Assembly (NCBI GenBank): GCA_947589455.1
Contig: CANQCD010000004.1
Span: 1-38,731, forward strand
Direction: 5' to 3'
Length of the DNA stretch: 38,731 nucleotides
DNA from: an uncultured Lachnospiraceae bacterium
GTDB lineage: Bacteria > Bacillota > Clostridia > Lachnospirales > Lachnospiraceae
The position numbers were made by a program, and so were the translations under genes. The notes below the pieces were generated by a model. That model was not told where the DNA came from, made no database searches, and was given only the letters and a program-made list of their open reading frames with translations. Below are positions 16,567-25,214 of the stretch, in pieces; position 1 is the stretch's first letter, and each line of letters opens with the position of its first letter.

Positions 16567-17925
16567 CTAATCCTCCAAAGTTTCAAGAATATCGGAAATA
16601 CTGTAGCCATAGATCACAACAAGCACAGAGTCTCCCTTTTTGATGATATCCTGACCGCTTGGCAAGATCACTCTCCCGCCGCGGTAGATGCAGCAGATCA
16701 GCGTATTTTTGCGAAAGCGGAGATTTTGCAGCGGCGTCCCGGTAATAGCCGACTCGCCATTGATAATAAACTCCAGCGCCTCTGCTTTTCCGTTTGCCAG
16801 CTTGTAAAGCGTCTCCACATTGCTGTCTTTGGAGTTATCCATTGAACGCACATATTTTGAAATATAATCTGCCGTGATAACACGCGGATAAATAATGCTT
16901 CCCAGATCAAGCTCATTGATAACAGAAGTAAACGTGATCCGGTTAATTTTCGTCACCGTCTTTGCCTGGGATACTTTGCCCGCATGGAGGGAGAGCAGGA
17001 TATTTTCTTCATCTAACCCGGTCAGCGCGGCAAAGCCCTGCGCATTTTCCAGCCCCTCCTGGGAAAGCAGATCCTGGTCTGTAGCGTCTCCACAGATAAT
17101 AGTAGCCTCCGGAAGCATCGAAGACAATACATCGCAGCGATTGCGGTCAATATCAATGATCGTCACTCGGATGCCCGACTGGATCAAGGCCTTCGCAAGA
17201 TAATAAGAAATCTTTCCTCCCCCCGCAAGGATGGCGTTTCCTACTTTCGTTTTCATAATGCCAATCTTCTGGAAAAAGTTAATCGCATCATGACGCTGCG
17301 CCGCGATAGATACCACATCATGTTCCCGAAACTCAAAATCTCCATTGGGGATGATCACCTCTTCACCGCGCATGACTGTACACACCAGCACGTTTGTATG
17401 AAGGGTGGACGAAAGGCTGCGCAGCTTAAGCCCGATCAGGATTGAACCGTTCTCAATCTTGAAATGCAGCAGCTCGACATGTCCCTTTGCAAAAGTATCA
17501 ACACGGATTGCCGACGGAAGCTGAAAAATTCTTGAAATCTCGTTTGCGGCAGTCTGTTCAGGGTTGATGATCATGGCAAGTCCAAATTCTTTTTTTAGAA
17601 AGCCAAGCTCTTCATTGTAAATCGGGTTACGCACGCGCGCGATCGTATGACAATGGCCTGTTTTCTTTGCCACGACACAGCACAGCAGGTTCTTTTCATC
17701 ATCCCCTGTGACCGCGATCAGCAAATCCGCCGTCTCCACTCCCGCTTCAATCAGAGTCTCATGGCTGATACCATTTCCCACAATACTGATCACGTCCAGC
17801 TTTTCATCAATATACTGCACTTTCCGCGGATTTTCATCAATCAGCACAATATTGTGATCCTCGCTGCTTAACTCCTCTACCAGCGTGTACCCAACCTTGC
17901 CGCAGCCTACGATAATAATATCCAT
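16567..17925 (-). CDS. trkA: Trk system potassium uptake protein, NAD-binding RCK subunit
   Basis: A 452-residue cytoplasmic protein made of two tandem RCK_N-RCK_C units. The first Rossmann motif is IIVGCGKVGYTLVEEL at residues 4-19. The second begins near 230 as AILAGGGKISYYLAKAL with an acidic strand end (IDIDRNRC). The two-unit form matches TrkA, which assembles as a tetramer under TrkH and responds to NAD(H) or ATP/ADP. The ATG has a GGGAGG site. A promoter with 17-bp spacing lies 50 nt upstream, so trkA-trkH is a self-contained operon. Confidence 0.97.
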   Translation of the reverse strand: MDIIIVGCGKVGYTLVEELSSEDHNIVLIDENPRKVQYIDEKLDVISIVGNGISHETLIEAGVETADLLIAVTGDDEKNLLCCVVAKKTGHCHTIARVRNPIYNEELGFLKKEFGLAMIINPEQTAANEISRIFQLPSAIRVDTFAKGHVELLHFKIENGSILIGLKLRSLSSTLHTNVLVCTVMRGEEVIIPNGDFEFREHDVVSIAAQRHDAINFFQKIGIMKTKVGNAILAGGGKISYYLAKALIQSGIRVTIIDIDRNRCDVLSSMLPEATIICGDATDQDLLSQEGLENAQGFAALTGLDEENILLSLHAGKVSQAKTVTKINRITFTSVINELDLGSIIYPRVITADYISKYVRSMDNSKDSNVETLYKLANGKAEALEFIINGESAITGTPLQNLRFRKNTLICCIYRGGRVILPSGQDIIKKGDSVLVVIYGYSISDILETLED

Positions 17926-17972
17926 AGCAGCTAATCCTCCCGTAACTTCTTTTCTGTATGCTTCAATCAGGG

Positions 17973-18001
17973 ATTATAACACATATTGTCGATTTTGTGA
18001 A
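17973..18001 (-). promoter_or_regulatory. Promoter of trkA-trkH
   Basis: On the minus strand TTCACA and a perfect TATAAT are spaced by 17 bp, with the transcript start expected near 17966. Confidence 0.65.
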
Positions 18002-18012
18002 AAAAAACAGTC

Positions 18013-18044
18013 AAAAACCCCTGCGGCAACATAATGCCGCAGGG
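18013..18044 (-). terminator. Intrinsic terminator after the hydrogenase-chemoreceptor gene
   Basis: CCCTGCGGCA (18019-18028) pairs perfectly with TGCCGCAGGG (18035-18044). On the minus strand GTTTTTG follows. It lies 20 nt past the stop at 18064 and insulates the trk promoter. Confidence 0.85.
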
Positions 18045-18063
18045 AAAAACGCATCAAAACTTT

Positions 18064-20016
18064 TTAATCCTTCAACAATTTCTGCAGATTATTCTTTACA
18101 TCATTGGAAGACTCCACAATGATATCTGCTGACGCAGAGATTTCCTGTGTGACAGCCGCAAGGTTTTCTGTCCTCCCATTGACTTCGTTCACAACTTCTA
18201 ACAGCTTCTGTGTATCCTCCAAAATCTGCTCTACAGAAGTCAGCACTTTATCCTGCGTCGCACTGCTCCGGGAAGCAGTCTCCCTGGAATTAGTGGCAAG
18301 ATGGTTGATCTCATCGGCAACCACTGCAAATCCTTTCCCTGCCTCTCCTGCACGCGCCGCCTCAATCGAAGCATTTAATGCAAGCAGGTTCGTCTGGGAA
18401 GCAATCGAAACAACCTCCTCGTTATTTACTGTCAGCTCGCGGATAAAGTCGTTGATCGAGTTCATTGATTCGTTCAACTGCTCGCAGAATCTCTTGATCC
18501 CCATCATGCTTTCCGAAATATCCGTGCATTCCTCTGCGTTTGTATTATTACCGGACGCCAACTCATTAACCGCGTTATATACGCTTTCAAATTGCTCATT
18601 AACGTCTGCGACAGTCTGCACGAGACTTTCCCTCTGCTCCTGCACCATATCTTTCTCACTCTGCACTTCGTCTGCGAGCTCCAGAGCGCGGTTCTTCTCC
18701 ATTTCAACCTGATTTTTGATATAATGGATACAATTTCCTTTATAGTTAAATCCATTGTAGATCGCAACCGCCATTTCCTCGCAGGTGTCGTAACCACAGC
18801 AGGAACAATTTATTTTTCGCGATTCCTTTGTCAGCTTATCCATACTGCGGTAAACTTCCTCCAGCTCGTCACGGCTTGGCATAGACGATTTGGCGCTGTC
18901 GGACAGGTCGGTATAAGTACACAGATAATCTTCCAGGTTTAAATGGGAAAACTGCTTGTTTAACTGCTTTAAACGCTGTGCCGGCGTAAGCTTCCTCGAC
19001 CACGTATGGCGCAGTTTATCGTTTTTACTGTTCTGGCGGATCCTCATCATCTCCATCAGCGTATCGTCCGTCTCGTTTTTATCCGGTGCGGTCCCCGTGC
19101 CATAGAGACATCCCTGAGCGCAGTTCAGCGCATCGATAAAGAGATAGTTGTTCTGCTTCCTGGCAATCTTATCCTTATTTGCCTCCAGCCAGTGATACAT
19201 ATGTTTCTCCCCTTCAACCTGACGGATATAGGCGTCCTCTCCCAGGAACCAGTATACATTTTCTTTTAATCCGCCCGGCGTCGGATAAATCGAGCCAAGA
19301 CCATATTCAATCTCATCGTTGCACGCCGACCCTGAAATATTATGCTCCCGCACATATTCCATCAAATGGTCAAACGTCACGTTATAGCTGATCATCCCCT
19401 TGCCGCGCTCAGATTCGATTTCCATTTTTTTGGCGATACATGGACTGATAAACGCCAGCTTATCTGTGATCCCAAGCGTCTTGCGGCAGTAGATCGCCGC
19501 ACACATCATCGGGCTCTGCACCGGGAACAGCCGGGGGATCAGTTCCGGCGCATATCTCTCAATATATCCGACAACCGCCGGACATGGCTGCGAGATACCG
19601 CCCAGAAAATTATTTTTCTGCACATAGTTTAAATAGCCCCACGTTGTAATATCCGCTCCAAAAGAAACACTGATCAGACGGTTTACCCCCATTTTTTTCA
19701 GACCGCCCAAAACAGTAGAATATTCCCGCGGATAATTTGCCAAAAAGGCCGGCGCGATCAGAAGCGAAATCTTTTCTCCCCGCTTCAGCGCCTCGAAAAA
19801 CGCCTCTGTGTCGTCCAGAAATTCTCTTGCCTCATGCTCACAGACATCAAAACATGCTCCGCAGGCAATACATTTGCTCCCATCAACCTGAATGGTATTC
19901 TTGCCTTCGTTTTCTTCCGCTACCATTGCGCCAAGACAGCTGCACGCACCGATACACTTGTTGCAGCCGACGCAGTTATCATTGGTTTTTACCAAACCAG
20001 CCACTGTTCTACTCAT
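18064..20016 (-). CDS. [FeFe]-hydrogenase-like sensor fused to a methyl-accepting chemotaxis signalling domain
   Basis: A 650-residue soluble fusion. Residues 15-60 hold two 4Fe-4S ferredoxin motifs ([22 protein letters not shown]). Residues about 85-340 form a hydrogenase H-cluster domain with all four cluster cysteines: QPCP (145), SPCIAKK (193), and NCAQGC (299 and 303). The L1 loop lacks the TSCCP double cysteine of catalytic enzymes, so the proton-relay cysteine is absent, as in the putative sensory groups. Residues 404-430 are a further Fe-S motif (CSCCGYDTC). A coiled linker leads to a chemoreceptor core with [16 protein letters not shown]. There is no HAMP or membrane helix. The ATG at 20016 is preferred over a TTG at 20022. 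It probably senses H2 or redox state and signals to CheA/CheW or another partner; that role is inference. Confidence 0.85.
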   Translation of the reverse strand: MSRTVAGLVKTNDNCVGCNKCIGACSCLGAMVAEENEGKNTIQVDGSKCIACGACFDVCEHEAREFLDDTEAFFEALKRGEKISLLIAPAFLANYPREYSTVLGGLKKMGVNRLISVSFGADITTWGYLNYVQKNNFLGGISQPCPAVVGYIERYAPELIPRLFPVQSPMMCAAIYCRKTLGITDKLAFISPCIAKKMEIESERGKGMISYNVTFDHLMEYVREHNISGSACNDEIEYGLGSIYPTPGGLKENVYWFLGEDAYIRQVEGEKHMYHWLEANKDKIARKQNNYLFIDALNCAQGCLYGTGTAPDKNETDDTLMEMMRIRQNSKNDKLRHTWSRKLTPAQRLKQLNKQFSHLNLEDYLCTYTDLSDSAKSSMPSRDELEEVYRSMDKLTKESRKINCSCCGYDTCEEMAVAIYNGFNYKGNCIHYIKNQVEMEKNRALELADEVQSEKDMVQEQRESLVQTVADVNEQFESVYNAVNELASGNNTNAEECTDISESMMGIKRFCEQLNESMNSINDFIRELTVNNEEVVSIASQTNLLALNASIEAARAGEAGKGFAVVADEINHLATNSRETASRSSATQDKVLTSVEQILEDTQKLLEVVNEVNGRTENLAAVTQEISASADIIVESSNDVKNNLQKLLKD

Positions 20017-20233
20017 AAGCAATATTCTCCTAACTGTAATTTAAATTTTTACCGTTCCAGCATATGCGCCGGAGCATTCTCACGGCTCCTGGTACAATAA
20101 AGGACAGTAAAAGTACCCCTTTTGAATCCATTACATACCTGAAATTCAATCCCTTTAAATCGTACAGCCCTCCCTTTCCATTGCCTTTTCATAGCTTGAG
20201 CGCACAGAAAATTTCCGTACAAAATGATACTAT

Positions 20234-20262
20234 ATTATATCACAAAATATATGCATTTGCCA
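20234..20262 (-). promoter_or_regulatory. Extended -10 promoter of the hydrogenase-chemoreceptor gene
   Basis: On the minus strand TGaTATAAT forms an extended -10, with a weak TGGCAA at the -35 spacing of 17 bp. The leader of about 210 nt contains small hairpins (GGTAC...GTACC; GGAGC...GCTCC). A weak -35 suggests that an activator is needed. Confidence 0.6.
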
Positions 20263-20274
20263 GAGTTTTTTCAG

Positions 20275-20337
20275 CGTCGTTTGCGTGTCAATTCTTTCAC
20301 ATCATTTGTGTCAATTTTCCGGCGTCATTTGTGCCAA
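20275..20337 (-). promoter_or_regulatory. Three iterated TTG(A/G)CAC boxes at 23-bp steps, candidate activator sites
   Basis: On the minus strand TTGGCAC, TTGACAC and TTGACAC start exactly 23 bp apart, each followed by a CAAATGA-like or GCAAACGA-like stretch. They end just upstream of the weak -35. Even spacing of about two helix turns upstream of a weak promoter fits a regulator array. The rest of the 20017-20537 gap shows no gene. Confidence 0.5.
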
Positions 20338-20537
20338 GTATTCCTTCGAGTCCATTTTTCCTGTCTTTTTCAGCGTCCCTTTTTCCCGTCCCGGCGCTCC
20401 AGGAAAAAAACGGAATTAATTTTTTTGCATATGCCTGTATATTTTTTTCAGAACAGGCGACAATATTTTTGTTACTTGTAAACAGCTGTCCTGTGACAGC
20501 GCGCAATTTGTGTATATGCACAGAAATGGAGACATTT

Positions 20538-20717
20538 ATGAAAGATTATTCAAGCAACTCATCAAAAAACAGCACAAAGAATGACACAACATCAAAAAAC
20601 AGCTCTAATTCTTCTAACAGCAGCCAGAACAAGGGCGGCCAGAACAAGAGCTCTAATTCTTCAAACAGCAGCTCTTCTAACAGCAGTTCTTCAAGCAACA
20701 GCTCAAACTGCCGTTAA
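20538..20717 (+). CDS. Ser/Asn-rich low-complexity small protein
   Basis: A 59-residue protein made almost wholly of Ser, Asn and Lys (blocks such as NSSNSSQNKGG and SSNSSNSSSS), ending NCR with a single cysteine. GGAG lies 6 nt before the ATG. A longer frame runs upstream to 20064 but has no ribosome binding site and crosses the promoter region of the divergent gene. Small Ser/Asn-rich proteins of this sort recur in clostridial genomes with no settled function; coat or surface roles are possible but not shown here. The composition could also make it a chance frame, but the clear ribosome binding site and the hairpin after the stop argue for a gene. Confidence 0.55.
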   Translation: MKDYSSNSSKNSTKNDTTSKNSSNSSNSSQNKGGQNKSSNSSNSSSSNSSSSSNSSNCR

Positions 20718-20756
20718 GCGCCCGTCTTACTGCTGATTCGCAGCGAATTGCGAAAC

Positions 20757-20801
20757 GCCGGAAGGGAAAAGGAAGCCGAATCCTTCTTTTTCCTTTCTGG
20801 C
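20757..20801 (+). terminator. Hairpin after the Ser/Asn-rich gene
   Basis: A purine-rich arm (GCCGGAAGGGAAAAGG) faces a T/C-rich arm (CCTTCTTTTTCCTTTCTGGC), giving a long imperfect stem with internal T-rich sequence about 40 nt after the stop. Confidence 0.45.
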
Positions 20802-20859
20802 TCCGTACATATTGCGCTCTCGCACATAAACTATATTAAATAACCATGTGAGGTTTGAT

Positions 20860-21183
20860 ATGCAATTCCGTATTATATCCTGTGAGATTCTGGAAAAATT
20901 TCTTGGGCGCAGGGATATCCTGATCCTCGATTTGCGGGACAGAGAGGATTATGACAAAGAACATATTCCCGGCGCTGTCTGGGCAGACTGGGAAACGTTA
21001 GAAAAGCTTGCCCCTTCTATTATCGAATCACGCCCTTTCCCTCCCTCCTGGCTGATCCTTTACTGCAATCACGGCAGCACCAGCCTTGTCGCCGCAAGGG
21101 ATCTGGCAAGGCACGGCTATGCAGTAATGAGCCTGAACGGCGGGTATTCCTATTGGAAAAAATACCAGAATGTGCTAAAATAA
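20860..21183 (+). CDS. Single-domain rhodanese-like protein
   Basis: A 107-residue rhodanese fold running from LILDLRDREDYDKEHIPGA to the active-site loop CNHGSTS and the closing helix and GGYSYWKK. The loop keeps the catalytic cysteine and the R/S-type cradle with changes (CxxGxxS), so sulfur transfer is possible. The ATG at 20860 is chosen because GAGG lies 6 nt before it; a GTG 12 bp upstream is less suitable. It stands alone between the Ser/Asn-rich gene and the symporter gene. Partner sulfur acceptor unknown. Confidence 0.85.
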   Translation: MQFRIISCEILEKFLGRRDILILDLRDREDYDKEHIPGAVWADWETLEKLAPSIIESRPFPPSWLILYCNHGSTSLVAARDLARHGYAVMSLNGGYSYWKKYQNVLK

Positions 21184-21194
21184 ATTTCGTGGCG

Positions 21195-21224
21195 TCCGGG
21201 ACAGTCTGGAGAAGCTGTCCCGGA
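21195..21224 (+). terminator. Perfect hairpin after the rhodanese gene
   Basis: TCCGGGACAG (21195-21204) pairs exactly with CTGTCCCGGA (21215-21224) 12 nt past the stop. Only a short T-run follows, so it may end or attenuate transcription towards the symporter gene. Confidence 0.55.
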
Positions 21225-21286
21225 TTCCTGTTGATACTGGCTACAGATTGCAGTAATTTATAAAAAACAGAAGGAAGTGAAGACAT

Positions 21287-22963
21287 ATGGAAATTACGAA
21301 ACGCATATCTGACATCTTAACACAAATTGACGACTTCGTCTGGGGCCCTGTCATGCTGATCCTCTTAATCGGCACAGGCATTTTCCTGACAGTCCGCACA
21401 AAAGCGCTATGCTGGCGCAATCTTCCCTACGCGCTCCACTCTGTCCTGAGCAAGGAAGCACGGCAGAAAAAAGGAAATGGAGACGTCTCTCCTTTTTCTG
21501 CCCTGACAACAGCGCTCGCTGCAACGATTGGTACTGGAAATATCGTCGGAGTTGCAACCGCAATGGTTGCCGGAGGCCCCGGCGCGCTTGTCTGGATGTG
21601 GATATCTGCCGCATTTGGATTGACCTCCAAATTCAGTGAATGTATGCTGGCGATCAAGTACCGCGAGGTCAACGAGAAAGGGGAAATGTCAGGCGGGCCG
21701 ATGTATACGATGAAAAAAGCGTTTAAAAACAAGAAAGCCGGCGCCGCACTTGGATTTTTCTTTGCGCTGGCAGCCGTGATCGCCTCTTTCGGTATCGGCA
21801 ACCTGACGCAGGCAAACTCTATCTCAGACGCCCTGAACAATACATATCACATCCCTACATATGTTACAGGTATTGTCATCACCGTCCTCGCCGGTCTGAT
21901 CATCCTGGGCGGCATCCAGTCCATCGCAAAAGTATCCCAGGTAGTTGTGCCGTTAATGGCTGTCTTTTACATTGTCTTTGGATTGATCGTCATTATCGGA
22001 AATATCGCAAATGTCCCTTCGGGTCTGGCTATGATCTTTCGGATGGCATTTTCTGTCAAGGCAGTCGGCGGCGGAGTCAGCGGAGCGATTGTTGCCTCTA
22101 TGATGCAGGCTCTCCGCTACGGCGTTGCGCGCGGCGTATTCTCCAACGAAGCCGGCATGGGCTCCGCAGCGATCACTGCTGCTGCGGCGTCTACAAACGA
22201 TCCGGTGCGCCAGGGATACATCAATATGACAGGTACTTTCTGGGATACCATCGTCGTATGTACCATTACCGGTCTCTGTATTGCAAGCTCCGGCGTCCTT
22301 GGCACGACAGAAACCATACGCTCAGGCACCTATGATATCGTCCAGGAACAGCAGATCGTCATCACTGCGCCGAAAGAAAACAGCGCCGGAGATACAAAGG
22401 CGACTACATATCAGTTTTCTGTTGACAAAGATACCATGACATGGAAAGAAAACGGCAAAGACACCTCACTGGCTCTGACCCGCACCAAATCTTCTGGCGC
22501 TGACAGCAGCGTGGCCGGCACATGGAGGGATTCTTCCGGAAACTATTACTATCTGGACAAAGACGGTTCTTACCGTGAGGAAGCCCTGTTGACAGGCTCT
22601 GACGTGACGATTGCAGCATTTGAGACAGTGCTTGGAAAAGCCGGAGGATGGCTGATCGCCATCGGCATCACACTCTTTGCCTTCTCTACCATTCTCGGCT
22701 GGGAATACCACGGAGAAAAGGCATTTGAATATCTGTTTGGAACACATAAATATAATATTGTATACCGCGTATTTTTCTCCCTGCTTGTGTTCGTGGGCGC
22801 AACCACAACACTGCAGATCGCGTGGACATTTTCAGATATCGCAAACGCCCTGATGGCAATCCCTAACCTGATCTGTATGCTGCTGCTAAGCGGTGTGATC
22901 AAATCAGAGATGGAACGGTTCCAAAACGTGATACATTCTGAAAAAAAGGCGGCAAAAAAATAA
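21287..22963 (+). CDS. Sodium:alanine/glycine symporter (AGCS family) with an inserted extramembrane domain
   Basis: A 558-residue membrane protein. Family hallmarks are ALAATIGTGNIVGVATA (77-93), FSNEAGMGSAAITAAAA (285-301), and FAFSTILGWEYHGEKAFEYL near 464-483. It imports an amino acid (alanine or glycine by family) with Na+. Usual AGCS proteins are about 450-480 residues. The excess is a roughly 95-residue hydrophilic insert at about 340-436, between two late helices, containing GTWRDSSGNYYYLDKDGSY. It is in frame and has the same codon style as its surroundings. GAAGGAAGTG precedes the ATG. A strong terminator follows. The insert should lie on one side of the membrane as a separate folded domain; its role is unknown. 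Confidence 0.93.
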   Translation: MEITKRISDILTQIDDFVWGPVMLILLIGTGIFLTVRTKALCWRNLPYALHSVLSKEARQKKGNGDVSPFSALTTALAATIGTGNIVGVATAMVAGGPGALVWMWISAAFGLTSKFSECMLAIKYREVNEKGEMSGGPMYTMKKAFKNKKAGAALGFFFALAAVIASFGIGNLTQANSISDALNNTYHIPTYVTGIVITVLAGLIILGGIQSIAKVSQVVVPLMAVFYIVFGLIVIIGNIANVPSGLAMIFRMAFSVKAVGGGVSGAIVASMMQALRYGVARGVFSNEAGMGSAAITAAAASTNDPVRQGYINMTGTFWDTIVVCTITGLCIASSGVLGTTETIRSGTYDIVQEQQIVITAPKENSAGDTKATTYQFSVDKDTMTWKENGKDTSLALTRTKSSGADSSVAGTWRDSSGNYYYLDKDGSYREEALLTGSDVTIAAFETVLGKAGGWLIAIGITLFAFSTILGWEYHGEKAFEYLFGTHKYNIVYRVFFSLLVFVGATTTLQIAWTFSDIANALMAIPNLICMLLLSGVIKSEMERFQNVIHSEKKAAKK

Positions 22964-22992
22964 GCCGCACGGCTGGATGGAAAAATCACTGC

Positions 22993-23029
22993 AAAAAGGT
23001 GGTCCGCTTAACGCAGACCACCTTTTTTT
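22993..23029. terminator. Bidirectional terminator between symporter and coiled-coil genes
   Basis: AAAAAGGTGGTC and GACCACCTTTTTTT form a 12-bp stem with T-runs on both strands. It also encodes the last codons of the minus-strand gene (KKGGLR). Confidence 0.93.
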
Positions 23030-23850
23030 ACATACCGGGAATCCATAAATTCCCGCATCTCATCATTACTCTTCATAATATATTTTGCGACAATCTTTGC
23101 CGACTTCATCGCATTGTCGCTGATGGACTCTTCCAGTTTCGCGATCGTTTCCTCCGTAATGCCGTCGTCTTCCTTTCCGGCATTTGACGCCATTACCGAC
23201 AATTCCTCCCGCAGCTCTTTGATCGCCTCTATCATTTCATTCAAATCTTCCTGCATCGCAAAAACGCCTTCCGGTACGGAGGACAATTCCTGTCGCAATG
23301 CATTGACGCCCTCCGGCACTGCTGACAATTCCTCCCGCAGCGCTGTCACATGCTCTGGCACTGTCGATAATTCCTCCCGCAGCGCATTGACATTCTCTGG
23401 TACAACAGACATTTCCTGCCGCAGTGCATTGACACCCTCCGGCACCGTTGACAGCTCATCGCGCAATGCAGAAATACTTCCCGGCACATGATCCATTGTC
23501 TCCTGGATCGTGTTGAGCGAGCTTCCCGCCTGTAAGTTGCAGACTTCCTTGTAAACCGCTTTCTGAAACTGCAAAAGCTCATTGATGATACTGTATAATT
23601 TTTGTTTTAAGTCATTCTGCATTTTTTCCATCTCTGCATCCGCCGCCGCTTTTTCTTCTCTTTGCGCCTGCGCAATACATTGAATCCCATCAAACACAAA
23701 ATAGACCGCTATCAAAATGACAACCGCCAGAACGACGCTGAGTACAACCCCTATAATCGACTGCGACATTGCCTCATGAAAGATGATCTCTGCCAGGAAG
23801 CCGGCAACCGCCACCATCGCTGACAGCATTGTAGTTTTCTTTAGTTCCAT
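23008..23850 (-). CDS. Membrane-anchored coiled-coil protein with six 14-residue repeats
   Basis: A 280-residue protein. Two hydrophobic segments lie near the N-terminus (about 9-25 and 31-56), followed by a charged coiled coil, then six tandem 14-residue repeats of the form VPEGVNALRQELS. After these come an acidic helix and a basic C-terminal tail. GGAGG lies 5 nt before the ATG at 23850, which is 13 bp after ahcY, so the two genes are cotranscribed. I do not recognise a family. A 14-residue period suits an extended heptad-based rod with a proline at each repeat start. It could be a scaffold or a chemoreceptor-like sensor stalk; no function is assigned. Why it follows a methyl-cycle enzyme is unclear. 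Confidence 0.7.
   Translation of the reverse strand: MELKKTTMLSAMVAVAGFLAEIIFHEAMSQSIIGVVLSVVLAVVILIAVYFVFDGIQCIAQAQREEKAAADAEMEKMQNDLKQKLYSIINELLQFQKAVYKEVCNLQAGSSLNTIQETMDHVPGSISALRDELSTVPEGVNALRQEMSVVPENVNALREELSTVPEHVTALREELSAVPEGVNALRQELSSVPEGVFAMQEDLNEMIEAIKELREELSVMASNAGKEDDGITEETIAKLEESISDNAMKSAKIVAKYIMKSNDEMREFMDSRYVKKGGLR
23236..23487 (-). repeat. Six 42-bp in-frame tandem repeats
   Basis: 252 bp encode exactly six 14-residue units within the coiled-coil protein. Units differ at several codons, so the array is not a recent expansion of identical copies. Confidence 0.9.
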
Positions 23851-23863
23851 GACTGCCTCCGCT

Positions 23864-25108
23864 CTATAATGCTGAACTGCCAAGATACTCTTTCTGATAT
23901 GGGGTCAATACATCAATTTCCTTTCCAAGGAAACGAAGCTTTCTGTCTGCGACCTCCAGATCAACCTCTCTCGGTACGTCAATTAATTTTTCTGTCAACT
24001 CATTCTCATGCTCCGCCAGATATTTTGCGCTCAATGCCTGGATGGCAAAACTCATATCCATGATCTCCGCCGGATGGCCGTCCCCGGCGGCAAGATTTAC
24101 CAGACGCCCCTCTGCCAGCACATAGATCCATGCACCGGTAGACAGCCGGTAGCCGATAATATTATTTCTCATCTCTTCCTGTTCCTCGGCAATCTCGCGA
24201 AGGCGTTTCATGTCAATCTCCACATCGAAATGCCCCGCATTGCACAGGATCGCGCCGTCTTTCATCTCCATAAAATCCTCTTCATCGATCACTCCGGCGC
24301 AGCCGGTTACTGTCACAAAGAAATCGCCATATTGGGCGGCCTTCTTCATCGGCATAACCTCAAAGCCGTCCATTACCGCCTCGATTGCCTTGATCGGATC
24401 GATCTCTGTGACGATCACCCTTGCCCCGAGCGCTTTGGCTCGCATGGAAACGCCCTTGCCGCACCAGCCGTATCCTGCCACTACTACAATCTTTCCTGCA
24501 ACGATCAGATTTGTTGTCCGGTTAATCCCGTCCCATACGGACTGCCCGGTTCCATAGCGGTTGTCAAACAGGTGCTTGCAGTCTGCGTTATTTACCTTGA
24601 CCATTGGAAATTCAAGCTGCCTGGCTCTTTCCATTGCCTGCAGGCGGATGATCCCTGTGGTTGTCTCCTCGCAGCCCCCGATCACATACGGCAGCTGGTC
24701 TTTCATTTCTGTGTGGAGCATATGAACCAGATCGCCGCCATCGTCAATAATGATATTAGCCTGATGGGAAAGCGTCTCGCGGATATGCGCCTCATATTCT
24801 TCCTCTGTCGCCCCATGCCATGCAAAGACATTCAGTCCGGCCTTTACCAGAGCTGCCGCCACATCATCCTGCGTCGACAGTGGATTGCTCCCTGTAATAT
24901 ACATTTCTGCGCCGCCCGCAGCAAGCACTTTGCACAAATATGCCGTCTTTGCCTCCAAATGGATCGATAACGCAATTTTCTTGCCCGCAAACGGCTTTTC
25001 TCTGGAAAAATCTTCTTCCAAACTGCGGAGAAGCGGACAATTTCTCCTGACCCATTCAATCTTGTGTTCTCCTGAAACTGCTAATTTCTCATCTCTAATC
25101 TGGCTCAT
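23864..25108 (-). CDS. ahcY: Adenosylhomocysteinase
   Basis: A 414-residue enzyme splitting S-adenosylhomocysteine into adenosine and homocysteine, relieving product inhibition of methyltransferases. The NAD site is GYGWCGKG (212-219). Substrate-side motifs are GCEETTTG, KVNNADCKHLFDN and NAGHFDVEID. The C-terminus ends DVLTPYQKEYLGSSAL, a shorter form than the KPDHYRY tail of eukaryotic and proteobacterial enzymes. Many Lachnospiraceae use the Pfs/LuxS route instead, so a SAHH is worth noting. The ATG has GAGGAGAG upstream. A promoter and a folded leader lie at 25146-25242. It is followed by the coiled-coil membrane gene. Confidence 0.95.
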   Translation of the reverse strand: MSQIRDEKLAVSGEHKIEWVRRNCPLLRSLEEDFSREKPFAGKKIALSIHLEAKTAYLCKVLAAGGAEMYITGSNPLSTQDDVAAALVKAGLNVFAWHGATEEEYEAHIRETLSHQANIIIDDGGDLVHMLHTEMKDQLPYVIGGCEETTTGIIRLQAMERARQLEFPMVKVNNADCKHLFDNRYGTGQSVWDGINRTTNLIVAGKIVVVAGYGWCGKGVSMRAKALGARVIVTEIDPIKAIEAVMDGFEVMPMKKAAQYGDFFVTVTGCAGVIDEEDFMEMKDGAILCNAGHFDVEIDMKRLREIAEEQEEMRNNIIGYRLSTGAWIYVLAEGRLVNLAAGDGHPAEIMDMSFAIQALSAKYLAEHENELTEKLIDVPREVDLEVADRKLRFLGKEIDVLTPYQKEYLGSSAL

Positions 25109-25145
25109 TTCTCTCCTCTTTTCTTTGCTGCTGACATGGCAGTGA

Positions 25146-25194
25146 CAGAATCAATAGTGCGTTAGCACGACGCCTGTGTAACAGGCGGATTCTG
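25146..25194 (-). ncRNA. Candidate structured leader (three-way junction) of ahcY
   Basis: On the minus strand a perfect 7-bp outer stem (CAGAATC/GATTCTG) encloses two perfect hairpins (GCCTG-5-CAGGC and GTGC-4-GCAC) with very short linkers. It begins about 14 nt after the predicted start of transcription and ends about 38 nt before the ahcY ATG. No T-run follows, so it is not a simple terminator. It lacks the features I know of for SAM-I or SAH riboswitches and is too short for a tRNA. Regulatory role is inference. Confidence 0.45.
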
Positions 25195-25214
25195 GTTTTA
25201 CCATAGACAGGGAA

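Noticed and set aside
18064-20016. Catalytic hydrogenase call
   Set aside because: The L1 loop lacks the TSCCP double cysteine, and the fusion to a signalling domain favours a sensor.
20064-20537. N-terminal extension of the Ser/Asn-rich protein
   Set aside because: No ribosome binding site at the upstream start, and it passes through the divergent promoter and box array. The ATG at 20538 has GGAG at good spacing.
25146-25194. tRNA or known riboswitch
   Set aside because: Only two inner hairpins, no anticodon arm or CCA-adjacent T-loop, and none of the SAM or SAH riboswitch signatures that I recall. Kept only as a candidate leader.
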